Source: Dromaius novaehollandiae (taxonomy: Eukaryota; Chordata; Aves; Casuariiformes; Dromaiidae). Taken from it: a stretch of DNA of 64,000 nt. Positions within the stretch are counted from its first letter, which is position 1, and the number at the start of each line of letters is the position of its first letter. The notes under the pieces are model-generated. The model saw only the letters and a program-made list of their open reading frames with translations. It was not told the origin of the DNA and did not search any database. Where the stretch lies: the NCBI RefSeq assembly GCF_036370855.1, contig NC_088112.1, positions 17,228,469 through 17,292,468 on the forward strand. The letters are read 5' to 3'. Positions 37,183 through 49,640 of this stretch are shown piece after piece. The position numbers and the translations under genes are program-made.

Positions 37183-40100
37183 AGGCATGCATGTATGTAT
37201 ATGTATATCTATATGTATGATGTTAAAAAACATATGTAGGGTTAAGAAAGGCTATATATATGGTAAAGAAGTTTAGTAGTATAAAAATGTTAAATACTAA
37301 AAGGGTTCATCATGAGGCCTTTGGAAGGAATATGAACTCATTATCACTGGCGAAGAAATAAGTGTTCAGCAAATAGTAGTTGGCCATGTTAATCTATTAT
37401 AAATATTGAATCTGTTAGAAATTATAGCAGAAGATTTTTCTGTTTGCTTTAGTAGTAACTTAAACACTGGTCCCCTGAAAAGTTCCTTTCCAATGGGCTG
37501 AATTGTATCTTCCTGAATAACCACTTCCTTCTATGGCAGAAGTTAAGAATTATACAAACTGGTGGTGTCCTAATAAAACTTATTACAGAAGAGTGGAATT
37601 ACGGATGACTCTGTAAGGACCTTACTGACTGGTCAACAGCTGTCCTGCTGTAGACTGAAAAGAAAACTGCTTGAAAATAGGAGAATTTTCCTTGCACCAT
37701 TGTCTGTTGCTATTTCTTTATATGAAAGGTGAGACTGATCCTGAAAGCTAGCGTACAGTAAACCGCTTTGGAGGTGGACATCCATGTTCCACTCCAGACA
37801 CACCTTGTGGAAAGGCAGCTCGGACCGAGAGCTGTAGCTGCTCTACAGAGGAGCAAGATGGATTCAGGAAGGGCTGCCCAACCACTGAGAACTGTTTTCT
37901 GTACTTTGATTTAATCTCTCAGCTACAACAAACAGAAGAGTGTGGCCTCCTAAAACGCTTTTCCAAATAGAGGTTCAAGTTGTAGACTCTTCTCTTGCCC
38001 ATTTCCACTGCTACAGGTGACTAGCTCAGAGGGGAACCTACTTGCTTGGCTGGTTGTAGACAGCTCCAGAAGCTCTCTGGTTGCTTCACAACTCCTATCA
38101 CTTTTAGTCTTGTCTGCACTGGAAATTTTGGCAGACAGGCCATTCTATCAGCAAGCAATTACTGGTTTGGTGATGTCGATGAATTTAAAACCTATTTGGT
38201 TGCCTATGCCCAGGCAATATCCTTGTAGTACTGTATCAGCAAATGATGAGCAGTCATACTGTTAAGAGCAATGTTAATTTTCTTCTTGTGGCATGTGGCT
38301 TAGTGAAAGATTTTTGAAACAGCTTGTGAGGCACCACTGCACCTCTTCAGCAGTTGTAGGAATCTGAGGTTGAGTTTCCTTAAATCTTTTTCTACTCCAA
38401 GGTACTTTTTGTTTTTCATTTCTAGTGCTGTTGCTCCTGTTGCCAAAAGCTTAGTTGTCACACAGATACTGGAGCTCTTTTGTCCACTTAAAGGGCAGGG
38501 CAAATTATTCTTTGGTATTTGCAGAACTATAGCAACGGCCAAAAATTTAGGAAGGTTATTTTGCATGAGTAGACCAAGACAGTGAATAAAGTGAACAAGC
38601 TGTTACATGTAATCATTAAAACTTTGGAGTGTAGCAGTAGCTTGGGATCTTTTCAGTTACTAAACAAAAGGACTAGATTGCGATGTAAAACCGTGATGGC
38701 CAGCTGTAATGTCAGAGCTCTCAAATACGGAAGAGCAAGTTCCTGGAGTTGTGTGCTGTGTTTGACTGCTTTGCCATGCCAGACCCCAGATAAAAACAAC
38801 TCTGATCATACAGAAATAGGGGTGAATGCTATCTTTGCAGTCAGAAGCCTGGACAGCGGTAGGCATTGAGCAATAATTTTGGTACTGAAAATTTTGGTAA
38901 TGGAAGTGGCTGACATCAAGACATGCAAAGTTACCATACAGCATTACAATCCTACGCAATGTGCAGGAGATGGATGGATTCTGGAAAATGGGATTCCTCA
39001 AGTGGGATGGTATGGGCGGTGGGCTCCATGTCCCAGTACTCTCCATCTTACTGATTGCCATCACACACGCAAGTCAAAAAGAGCACGTCTACATGTTTTG
39101 CAGACAATGTATTGAAAGCGTGATGGCTTATGAGGAATACGTATCAAGATTTTCTCAAACTGTTTCCCAGACTGGCACATTGATATTAACGGAGGGGAAG
39201 CAGCAATTGTAGTTCTTGGAGTCCTGATCACATTTGCCTTTTGTCTCCCTGGCTCAGGCAGCCAATGCACGGGCGTTTGAGCAGAGGAAAAAAATCATTT
39301 AACACAGCTGAAGTTGCTAACAGCACACAGCATAACTCCACCAGCAGTAGGATAGGACAAGGTAAACTCAGTTTACTACACTCAACTGTGGTGCTTCTGA
39401 GGTTGTAGCGATTGGTGGTCTCAGGGAAGGAACTGACTTGGAGTGGCGGGTAGCTTCCCACAATAGCATATTGTTGGACACTTTCCGGTTCTGCTATTCC
39501 CCTACCTGTCCAAATCCCTACTGTGGTGGTGAAAGTCTGCCTAAAATGTATGGACAAACACTGAATGCATTTTGCTGGAAGAGGTCTGTGAAACCATGTC
39601 AGAAAACTAGAAGCCGTGGAGGACTACTTGTGATAAGATCTACAAGAAATCCTCAAGTTACCGCATGTTATTTCTCCCCTTTTCTCTAGCAGAACTCCAG
39701 GGTACAGATAGTGCAGTTGTCATCAGGAGGCTGAATAACTGCCCAAAGTCATTTAGTGAATCCTCTTCTTGTCAGAGCATTTATAGATGCTATCCAGCAC
39801 ATCTCCAGGTCGTGGGAAGGCAGATAGCCTTGCACTGTCACATCACTTGAACTGCTATTTCAGCCTCCCCATGATTAAAATCAAGCGTATGCAGGCAAGT
39901 TTGGTGTTTAGCAGTGTTTCTGACTGTTCTGTTCTTTTACACAATTGCATCATGCAATCAGTTCACACCCTAAAAGTAAGCCCAGCTGTTTTTAAAGCAG
40001 TTCCTTTGGCGAGGGTGTGATTGGTCACCACTCTGCGCCTGCCGAGCAGCAGTTTCTCACCTTTTGCAAAAGCTGTCTCTTGATGAGCTCATTAGCTGCT

Positions 40101-43100
40101 TCTCAAAGGCCTTCCTTGCTTCTGGGAAGAGCAACATTTTCTAGCTCACAGCCCCTCTGACGTCCTGGATCCCTGGGACACAAGACTTTACCTGCCAGGT
40201 CCTGGCCTTGCGCTGGCTTCTGCGAGCCAACACTGCTGGGGGCTGGAGAAGCCGCAGTTGCTCAGAAATGATGCTGGCTGCCCGAGACTGGTGCTGGATG
40301 GAAGAACGATGCCAATATTTGCACCCAATGCAAGCAGCATCTCCGGGGTTGTTCCAGCTCCTTGAAAGGCCCTTCAGGAATAGCAGCAGACTCGCTTTGC
40401 AGGCCGGGAGCACAGACAGAAAGGGAAAGTCTCCAGAGCAAGACTCGGCTTCTGGTATCTTAAATGGTGCCCCCAACTTGAGACACTTGGGGTAGGAGTT
40501 GTCTCCCCTTACTCCTAGACAGCAAAGCCAAGTCAGCTGTCTGAGCTCAGCTGTTTTGACATCAGGGTGGAGGAGTCACGCTCACGCGGTGCCGCTCTCC
40601 GAGGACAGTACTCGGAGCAGGGACACACGGCTAACCGCGGCCAGCCGGCTCTCTGCCAGACCTATCGAGTACACCCAGGTCAGCTTGACCTTGGCCAGGC
40701 TCAGACCGAGTGCTCAGAAACAAAGGCAACGAGAAGGAATAGCCAATAACGAGAAACTCATCTGCTCCCGAGCTTGCCGTCTCGCCCTCGTGATGCTCGG
40801 CTGCTGCCTGCTCCCTGACCGTATGCCAGTGGGAGCACTGGAGACTGGCTCTGTTTAAATTCTCCGCCGGAAGCAGGAGAAGGGACAATGCCACCACCCC
40901 GTCCCTTGGGCACATTGCTCAGGGCATCTTCCAGCACCTGAGAGCAGCACAGTTCAAAGGACAACAAACCAAACAATTTTCTGCTCCCATCTGCAATATA
41001 TTCCTTCGGTTCCCTCAAAAGCTGTAGTTCAAAACCCTTAATGCTACTGACGTCAGCGTAGCTTTACAAAACATCCATCTGTCTCCTAACACATCTGGAT
41101 GTGCAGCTCCCACCATCTTCTTCGCTGGGTGCAGGCCTGTCGCGTTGTTCGTGGTGGGAGCTCCTCCGTGGGCCTCGTCCATGCCGGTGCCTGGAAACGC
41201 CGTGCTGCGGCGAGGACCGAGGGCGAGGGCTTGAGCTCAAATGCAGCTCCCGCCTGGAAGGGAGCCCCCAGGGAGGGTTTTGCAGCTCTTCCCCGCACCG
41301 CTCTTTTCCCAGCAGCGTGAGCAAGGTACAGGTGCCCGCATCAGAGCTGGCCTCAGGTGCCGGCAGCTCAGCCCTGGCCGGGGCAAGAGGCCACCGGCAG
41401 CCCCGTCTGCACAGCGCTCCTCCTCCTGCACATCTCGCCATAAACCACCTCTTCTTCTCCTTCCCTGAAACTTCTCCTTTCCTTTGGCACCACCTGGGAG
41501 AGGATTTTGGCATGAAAAGTTGCCATACCGCTGGTGCAACCACTGCCCTCCCAATTGCCGGCTCTGCGGTCACAGCGCTGCGCAGCACCTCCTGCATTCC
41601 GGCGAATTCGGCGACCCGAGGGCTTCTCCGCTCACAGCAGACCTGTCGTTAACGCCAAACTCCTTTCTGAAAAACATCTTCCTCAAGCTGCCCTGGCTCA
41701 GCCCCGACTGACCTCCTGCCCAGCTGTGTCTCGTAACAGGAGGGATGGCCGGCATCCGGCTTTCTGGCCCCGGCGAGATAAAGCACCGAAACAGCCCTAT
41801 TCCAGCACCCCCCTAATTCAGAGAAAGGGAAGTTGCACTGCACAGCCTTTGATGTATTTCGATGTGGCCTGTAGCTTTGTAATTTCTCTTCATATCATTA
41901 TAGGATAATGCTAAGTGTGTGTTAACATAAAAGCTGCCAAAGATGTTTGAAAGGCCTGATTGTCCCTCCGCAAGGGAAATCCTCCCCCTTCCTGCTGTAT
42001 GCACTTATCGCTGCAGAGATTCATCCCTGTTTTAGCAAGCCAGAAGTGTAGTTGCCCTTTTGGCATTGTTTTTTCTTTTGTTTATTTGCTATTTCTGACA
42101 TTTATGCTGAAAAGGGAATAGGAAAATTGGCAAAACACATGGAAAGAAGTGGTTCTGTGTAACAATATTATGAGACAAGGCAGGCCAAAGAGAAGGTTTA
42201 AATTTGTTTGTTCTGGTGTTTTTAACAGATGTTAGCCACAAAAGAATCATTATTATTCATTTACATGTGTGAGTGCCTTTTGATGATGAATTGATGGGAG
42301 CATCCTGGCAGTGCTTTTATACTGACATCCCCTCTAGCCAGATTTCGTATGTATACAGATAAAGGACAACAAACTCCCTTAGAAGGAAGGCTTACAAAAT
42401 TTCTCCAAGTTATCCCTAAAAAGCATACGCTTCTCTATAATTTCCCAAAGCCTTGGCTTTCTCTATTGTTTTTGAAACAATGGCTTTGACAGTTTTCCCC
42501 ATTTTATCTTTAAAGCGAAACTTCCCACCATCACTGGAGAAGCACTTCATGTTTCCATGAGATGAAAAAGGGCATCAGTGGGAGTGACTGATCCGGGTCT
42601 TGTTTCATGCAGTGGCAACGTTCAAGCAGAGGGTTAAAGCAGCTCGGGAAAGATTGTTTTGGCCCTTAAAAATTTTGCTGTGAGTAATCATTTGGGAACA
42701 TAGCTTATTTACGTGACTTCTTTGATATGCCACAGAGCAGGAAATCTCAGGAATATCTGTTTTACGTCAGTCTAGCTCAACAAGCTAACACACACCTCCA
42801 ATATATACTGAGTTTCTGCACCAAGTGATACTACACACGATGCCTTTCTCAGCCTGCCTGTTGCTGACAAAACCAGCCATCTGCTAATTTACTTTCTGAA
42901 AGCAGAATCCTCTGTATAGACCAGTGTGCTAGGGAGAGAGCCTGCGGTAACTCTTCTCATGCCAAGTTTTTAAGGCCATTGCCAAGCACAGAGAAGCCAG
43001 GGCTCATGTCAGAGCCACAGTGCCCAGGAGGCCTGAGCCAGGTTGCACCTTCCTGGGAGCGCGATGGGAGCAGCAGAGCCAAAATTGCCTACAGCTGTCC

Positions 43101-46058
43101 CCATGTCCCAGGAACCACCACACACAGCTGGCTTCATGATGGTGAGGGATGAAATCATGGATAACTGTCTTCCTGCCACATTTTTAGCCTCTCTGTCCTT
43201 TCTCTTCCAGCTGCAAAACCCCCAATTTCCAAGAACACACACTGGTCTGAGTTATGAGAAAGTCCAGCTGGCCAAGGGGACGCAGGCAGGGTTTTGCATC
43301 TTCGCTGCTCCAGCCCTAAGGAGCTGCTTGTTGTCCAGACCGAGGAGCTGTGGGCTGAGCCCTTTTTGATTCCTGTGAACTAAGAAAAAAAAAGACTTTT
43401 CTCCTGTGTGGCTTTTAATTCTTTTGAACTAAAAAATCTTTTTTTTCTTTTTTGATGTGGCTTTTAGAAAAATGCTAACTGTTCCCAGCTGCAGTTCCAC
43501 TAGCGCAGCCTTGAAGGTACTCAGTGGCTGCAAAAGGATTAGAAGGGAGAGGAGGCACAAGTGCTCACTGAAAAGATTAGAAAATATTTGTCTGTTTTTA
43601 CAATGCATTTGGAAGGCCAAGGAGCCTCCTGCTTCACAGCTGAAGGATAAGCTGCTCCGGCACAAAATGTTTCCTCTTCCACTAACAACGTCCAGCCCAT
43701 AACATCGCCGGACTCTGGGCAGCTGCTGCCGCCTTTTCCTCCCCCTCTGCCGCTCACAGGCGCAGCGGCTCACAGCTCCCCCAGGCCTTCTGGGTTGCTC
43801 ATTTTTCTTGCGAAGATCATTTTAAATCCAGATTAGTGTCGCAACCCAGCTCCCGCTGCAGCCCTGCGGTTGCAATTAGGAGGCAGCAAGGACAAACGGC
43901 TGCAGGAAGAGGAGGTGGCAGAGCGATGCCAGCAGCGGGCGACAGAGAGAAATGCCGCCAGCGATGTCTCTGGAAAAGGCAATGATTTTGCAATATGCTT
44001 ATGCCGGTGTCACAGCAGGCTGCCGACGGCGGCGGTGACACCTCTTTCCCCTTTGCCCTGGCCCGGCTGCCCCTTCCCTGCCACGGAGGGCAGGAAGGTG
44101 CTGGAGGGCCACGTCATCTGGCCGGATCAATCGATGCCGCAGGGATGCCAACGGCCACTGGGGAAGGACAGGGCTTATACCTGCTCCTTGCAAACGTGGA
44201 GCGAGAAGGGAAAATACCTGCAGCTGTGATGGCGGCATGCAGGGATGAGAAAACCCGTGTGCCTCTGTGACCTAAAGAGAGCCAGAAAAATTACACTTAT
44301 GGAGGAGGGATGCAGAGAAGACAGGGCGATATCTGTGTCTATCCATTCAGGTTTCTGCTTAGCCTTGCTATGTTCAGACCGGACTGGATGATGCGAGAAG
44401 CGGTCTCTACCTAGGGATGCCTCAGGAGCTGCCACGCTGCTCCCGGTCAGGCTCTCCCTGCTCACATAGGACACTTTCGACTCAGGTTGTGCTGCGCTGT
44501 AGTCTGGCTGAGCTGTAAGCATGGGTCTTTTTGTTCAGTTGTTTTGTCCCATACATATATATGTGTTTTCTTTGCTAGCAGGCTCTAATCAGACAGGGAG
44601 CTGAGGGAAAAACAAACTTCGCTAAGCGCTGGGAGACCTCTGCCCTTTTAATGCTGACACAGGAAAGTCCTTCATCTCTTTGACAGCCAAGCCAGAGAAA
44701 ACAAAACACAATGTTCCTCGTATTTCTAAGCAGTTGCTGGAATGAAAAAAGGGTCAGTTCTGATGTGAAACTATTAATCTTACATGTGATGCTTGAAAAA
44801 TGATGGCCTCTGTGGTATTTGGAGAAATAGCAAGCCGGGACATTGTTATAGACTCTCTGGTCATCTTTATCCCTTGTAGGGAGACAAAAAGGGAACCAGC
44901 TTCTCGTTCCTTAGAAAGTCTATCAAAAACATCAGATCTACCATATAATTTCTGTAAACTGCTTGAGTCTGGCATGGTTTTCTGTACTGAAGGAGTGTCA
45001 TGATCCCTTTGACCTGCTTTCCTTTTCCCCTGGGCTGAAGAGAAAATTCTTCGAATGAATGGAGAGGAAGGAAACCGAGCAGGGAGCCTGATTGCTTGTA
45101 GCTGTCCCTCTCTGCCTTGTTAGGTGGACATTGATATAGTAGGTTACTCCCGACATTCACATGTGAAAGCACCGTCGTCTTTTTGCTGTAACCTGATGCA
45201 TTCTGCAGGTTTTTACCTGCGCAAACATCTCACTGCTGTTTGCTGTGAGAGGTGTTTTGGCTGAGGACTGACCAGGAGACCCAAATGCCTAGTTCCCAGC
45301 CTTTCTGGCAGGAGCGCTGCCTCTCAAAGCCTCGGTGTCTTTGACCGTTGTCCTGCAGCACTTGTCCCCACATAAAGCAGAGCAGAGCAAGACAGCTCTC
45401 TAGCTTTTACACTTTTCACAGCCTGTCTTCCAGCTGCAGTGGCTCTTTCATTCGGGGGCTTTCATCACTGCTGTCTCTGCGTAACGGCAGTGAGTCTTGC
45501 TCGGTGCCGGCCCACGCTGCCAAGAGCCCTGGCGTGGGGTGACGTTCAGCAAAACGCTGTGATCCCTGACCCTGGGGCGGCTTGTAAAACATGTGCAGAA
45601 CAGCCCAAGTGGGGCTGCCGTTTCCCACGCAACATCAGCAAGGAAGACATGCCGCGGCGCTTACTAGGAGCGGCTTTAAACCAAGTACTGCAGTGGGAGT
45701 GGATTGCCGGGCTGCAGAAATTTGTTCCCCATGTGGCTGCTAGTTCCCCTCTCTTATCGCTCGTGTTAGTTCTCTGCAGGCTTTCCCATTACCTCATGAC
45801 ACATTCCTGGAAGAGAGGGTGGGAACAGAAACACTACATAAGCCTTCTCTCTGCCGCTTCACATTGCCATTGTGCCTAGGTAAGAGGCAAGCCCTGTCCC
45901 GCCTGGTTTTTTGCGCTACATACAAATCTTTCCTGTTCAATTAGAGCAAACCTTTGCTGCCAGCTGCTGCCCCTGCCTGCCACATCAGCAAAGACTAAAG
46001 CTGACCAGAGGAGCATCTGATCGGGAAACGGGGTTTTCTGGGGTGTGGAAGAGGCAAT

Positions 46059-46116
46059 ATGCTGGATCAGATTCATCTGCTGGCTGCTGTGACGGTTCTG
46101 GGTGTCCTGGAGCAAG
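46059..46116 (+). CDS. LTC4S: LTC4S exon 1 (coding part)
   Basis: Encodes [19 protein letters not shown] plus one base, followed by a GTAGGG donor. It is the first half of membrane helix 1. Confidence 0.93.
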
Positions 46117-49112
46117 GTAGGGACCATCCTATGCTTGTGCCCTAGCGCTGGCTGGGCCAAGCTATCATACATCCACCGATGGCCTTTCACCTCCGCACTT
46201 CATTCCTGCTGTTGCACTGCTACTGCCCTGCTTTTCACACAGTGGCCTAATAATTAGTCTGTTTTTTGAAATTCAGCAAAATGAGTCTTTGGAACACCAG
46301 TCTTATAGGTATCCTTCCTCCGAACTAACATCCTTTTTCCGTTTAAAAATTTCTTGGTAGATCTCCTCCTCTGGAAATACGTAGTAGTTTGATAGAAAGG
46401 CTCACAGTGGTTCCTGAGGTTCATGTAAGCTTTAGAAAAAAAGAGCATTGCAGCTCTGGAAGGGGAGCAGCAGGATGCAGTGAGTCTCAGGGAATAGCTT
46501 TCAGCCACGATTCCACATTGCATGGATGTGTAATTCGGTATCTGGATGGCTACTCTGAGCCATCAGTTCCCTACTCAGCTATCAGGATTTAGAAGAGAAA
46601 AAATTAAAGATTTTTAAAAAGCTAAAACTGTCAGCAACAGAGTGCATCTGAACTGTATAACGATTCCTATCGATAATAGCCGATGTGTTAATTATGCAAG
46701 TGAGAAACCAGATATCTGCTGATTGCACATGACTGCACTGCCCTTGCCTGACTGTCTTTGGGTCATTCCTTTCCATGTCTGAAGCTTCTCCAGGATATTT
46801 ACCCAGTTTTCTCTGCTACGCAGGGGTGCACAGTCAAGAGGGGGCTGCATGATCTGCCTCTCTCCCTGACAGACTTCTGGTCCCGCCAGGCCCAGCCAGA
46901 TGACTGACCCATGCTTTTTTCCTCTCTTTCACTGCAGCCTACTTCTTCCTCCAGGTGATCTATGCCAGGCGGATGTTTGGCGTTTCTCCTCCAAAGATCT
47001 CAGGCCCTCCTGAATTTGAGAGGATCTTTCGAGCACAGTAAGGAACTGGGTTTTAGACCTCATGTGTAACCTGCCCTGCATTGCCATTAATTTCTGGTTG
47101 GAGTAATTCAGCAGTTACCCACTTCCCTCAGGGTTATATTAATGAGTGTAGGAGCCAGTGTTGCAACTGTGTTGGCTCATGAGTCCTAAAGACTCTGGCC
47201 ATTGCTGATAGAAACCACACCAGAAATCTCTGCTGTGGAGAGAAGCGCTGCAGAAGATAGAGCTGTTGGTCCCTGAGTCTTAGGCTGGTTTTAGGCAAGT
47301 GCTGTCAGAGCCTCAGGCAGCTTCGGGACTGCTCTCAGCTCCACTGGCGGGCACATACAAGTTCCCGGAGAGCTCTCAGCCGGGGTGATGAGGGGATTGC
47401 CGAAATCCAGCATCCCTGCAGTGACTCCTGTGCCACGGATGCAGCTGTGGAGGGGGGCAGAGAGGGAGAAAGTTTCCACTTTCGCTTTAGCTGAGCAGCA
47501 CAAAGAGAACAGGGGACCAGGATGAGGATCCACCCAGCCATCACCTTCTCTGCTCCTCTCTGCCAGCCTAGACACCCTCAGCTTGGTCTCATGTCCATTG
47601 CCTTTGCCTTTGGGGGGACAGGGCACAGCTGTACAGACTGTCCTACCAGCTAAGGGCTGCCTCGCACTCCTGCAGGAAGCCCAAGCTGCTGTGGCCTTAT
47701 CTGTATAAGCTGCACCTTCTCCTGATCGTGTACATGGGCTGGTTGTTGCTGACCTCGACGCTGAGACCCAGTCTCGGCCTTAGGCTGCTCCAAGTCCCTC
47801 GTGACAGGACCCACTCCTCTAGCACCCGGAGCTTTGGGTCCCTTCCACCTGTCCAGCTCTTCATCCCTGGTGTTTATGATTGAGACTTCGTGGCTGGTAC
47901 CGCTGGGTTTAAGCTGCAGCACTTGGGGAGCCCTTGGTGGTGGGGGTGCTCCACGGAGCCGTTCAGTGTGGCCTGACCTGGGCATCTGTTAGTTAACTTC
48001 CTGCAGTCAGGGACTGGGCCTGGAGACCCAGTTCCTTCCACTTAATTCCTGCAAATAAAGATGCGAGGGAACTGTGGGAAAAGAGGAAAGCCTGGAGGCT
48101 TTTTGTGGATGCGTCATCTCTTAAATGCAACAGTTTACAGCCTCTGGAAACTGCTGGGGGGGCGGCAAGAAAGAAAGAAAGATCTTCATGTTTTCCCTTG
48201 TTCATGATCTTCCTCTTTCCTGCCAGGGTGAATTCCTCTGAGTATTTTCCCATTTTCCTGGCACTTCTGTGGCAGGCTGGCCTCTTCTTCCATCAAGGTG
48301 AGAATGGCCTACTACCTGCTTTGACGCTGGATCTGTTCCCCTTCATGTGTCAGCAGTGTCCTGAGGACCTGCTCACCTTCTGAGCAGTAAACTAGGCAGT
48401 AATTCTGTCCCGGATGGGACTGTGGAGCCGGAGGACACGAAGCCTCTCCAGCTCCACCACTGGGCCACCTGCTTGGCTTAAAGGAGCTCTAGAAAGCCTT
48501 TGGATGCAGTCGCTGTGATTTCCCATCTCAATTGCAGGTCTGGCTGCGGCCTTGGGTCTGCTCTATCTCTGCTCTCGCTACTGCTACTTCACAGGATATC
48601 GGGCATCGTCGCTGGAAAGGTAAAGGCCTGCTCGAGTAAGCTGCAGCCCCTGGGCTTTCTAATTTGGGACCATCCTGTGCTTTAGGAAGGGGGGCTCAGG
48701 ACACCCTCTGCCCGTTCAGGCTGCTTCAGAGCCCCGGAACGAATCAGCCCTGCCAGAGCTCGTCCCCAAGCGCAACGTGGGCTCAGCACCCGGCTGGGGC
48801 CAGCGACGCAGATACGGGGCGAGAGCGGTGCTGCTCCGCGCGGATGCGTGCGCTCCCTCCGGGCGGGAGCAGGGACGGGGGGCTGCCATTGCAGGCGCCC
48901 TTCTCCCAGCTCCCTGGGGAGGACAGTGCCGTTGCCGTGTGGGAGCAGCGGCGTTTGGCCTCACGCGCTTGCTCTCTCCCGCTAGGCTCCCCGCCATATA
49001 CTTCAGCACCGCGGTCCTCTGGGTCCTCATGGCGGCGGCAGCCCTGGGCCTCTCGCATTTCTTCCTCGCTCACTACGTGGGGCTGAACATCCCGCGGCTC
49101 CTCCTGGCGTGA
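46059..49112 (+). CDS. LTC4S: Leukotriene C4 synthase, complete (5 exons)
   Basis: LTC4S is a MAPEG-family membrane enzyme of the nuclear envelope and ER. It conjugates glutathione to leukotriene A4 to give leukotriene C4. Joining 46059-46116, 46938-47037, 48227-48297, 48538-48619 and 48986-49112 gives 145 residues (human 150) with GT-AG introns and matching phases. The blocks [40 protein letters not shown] and [10 protein letters not shown] clearly fit LTC4S better than MGST2 or FLAP. Arg31 and Arg104, the catalytic arginines of the human enzyme, fall at the same positions. So do the glutathione-contact residues Arg51, Asn55, Glu58, Tyr59, Tyr93 and Tyr97. Four membrane helices are evident. 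The C-terminus (LNIPRLLLA) differs from human and is a little shorter. The start codon is the first ATG in frame after the 5'UTR and matches the human protein start by length. Confidence 0.96.
46938..47037 (+). CDS. LTC4S: LTC4S exon 2
   Basis: Encodes [18 protein letters not shown] through [10 protein letters not shown]. It carries Arg31 and Arg51. The acceptor is TGCAG and the donor GTAAGG. Confidence 0.96.
48227..48297 (+). CDS. LTC4S: LTC4S exon 3
   Basis: Encodes [20 protein letters not shown] and FHQ. It carries the glutathione-site Asn55, Glu58 and Tyr59. The acceptor is TGCCAG and the donor GTGAGA. Confidence 0.96.
48538..48619 (+). CDS. LTC4S: LTC4S exon 4
   Basis: Encodes [20 protein letters not shown] and RASSLE. 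It carries Tyr93 and Tyr97. The acceptor is TTGCAG and the donor GTAAAG. Confidence 0.96.
48986..49112 (+). CDS. LTC4S: LTC4S exon 5 (coding part)
   Basis: Completes the Arg104 codon, then encodes [20 protein letters not shown] through LNIPRLLLA and a TGA stop. It forms membrane helix 4 and the C-terminal tail. Confidence 0.95.
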
Positions 49113-49640
49113 CACCTGCCTCCGGCCCTCGCAGGCGTCCTCTCCTTGGAGTCCCGCTCCCCCTGGCCTCGCGGTACCAGGCTGGCCGGTGTTGCCCCTC
49201 GTGGCAAGTGCACCCTTGCCGGGGGTTTGGACACCTCCTCCCCTGCTGCTGAGCACTGGCAAGAAGCACCGAGATGTTGGGGAGATATTTTCCCCCCACA
49301 GCACTATTTGTGCCACGTGCTCCATGTCTGGGTGACAGCTAAGCCAGGCATTTGGCTGCAGCCACCTGCGGGCTGGGGCACAACGAGAGAGGCGAGGGGC
49401 GAACGGGGGTGCCCACGGACGTACCGACGGCTGGGCTGTGCCCAGCACCTGCCTGCGCATCAGCAGCACCAGGGACGGTTCAGAGAGGCCTTTGCAATTT
49501 TTGTTAGCTGTCGCCCCTGGGTGATGCTGTAAATCACACCCAGCAAACCTGTAACCACTACTGCACGTATAATTTTGAATATTGCTGAGCCGCAACATGT
49601 ATGAGTGCTACAATAAAGGGCACTAAGCTTGCTGTGCTTT
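49113..49640 (+). other. LTC4S: LTC4S 3' untranslated region
   Basis: About 0.5 kb from the stop codon to the first AATAAA. No coding resemblance is seen. The exact cleavage site is inferred. Confidence 0.75.
49612..49617 (+). terminator. LTC4S: Poly(A) signal of LTC4S
   Basis: Canonical AATAAA, the first one after the LTC4S stop codon, followed by a T-rich stretch (TGTGCTTTTTCCCC) as expected downstream of a cleavage site. Confidence 0.85.

Larger units (their letters stand above)
28421..46058. other. Gene-poor interval between CANX and LTC4S
   Basis: About 17.6 kb between the CANX promoter and the LTC4S start codon. Open frames are short, have no family resemblance that I recognise and do not chain across splice sites. 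It contains an A-rich tract (33151-33173), a GT microsatellite (37156-37182) and an unexplained block around 38.0-39.7 kb. LTC4S regulatory sequence and 5'UTR should lie at its right end; a TATA-like CTACATAAG occurs near 45835. No transposon end, tRNA or virus-like gene was recognised. Confidence 0.6.

Noticed and set aside
46059-49112. Reading the MAPEG gene as MGST2 or FLAP (ALOX5AP)
   Set aside because: [26 protein letters not shown] and the Arg31/Arg104 pair match LTC4S better; only the C-terminal LNI resembles MGST2.
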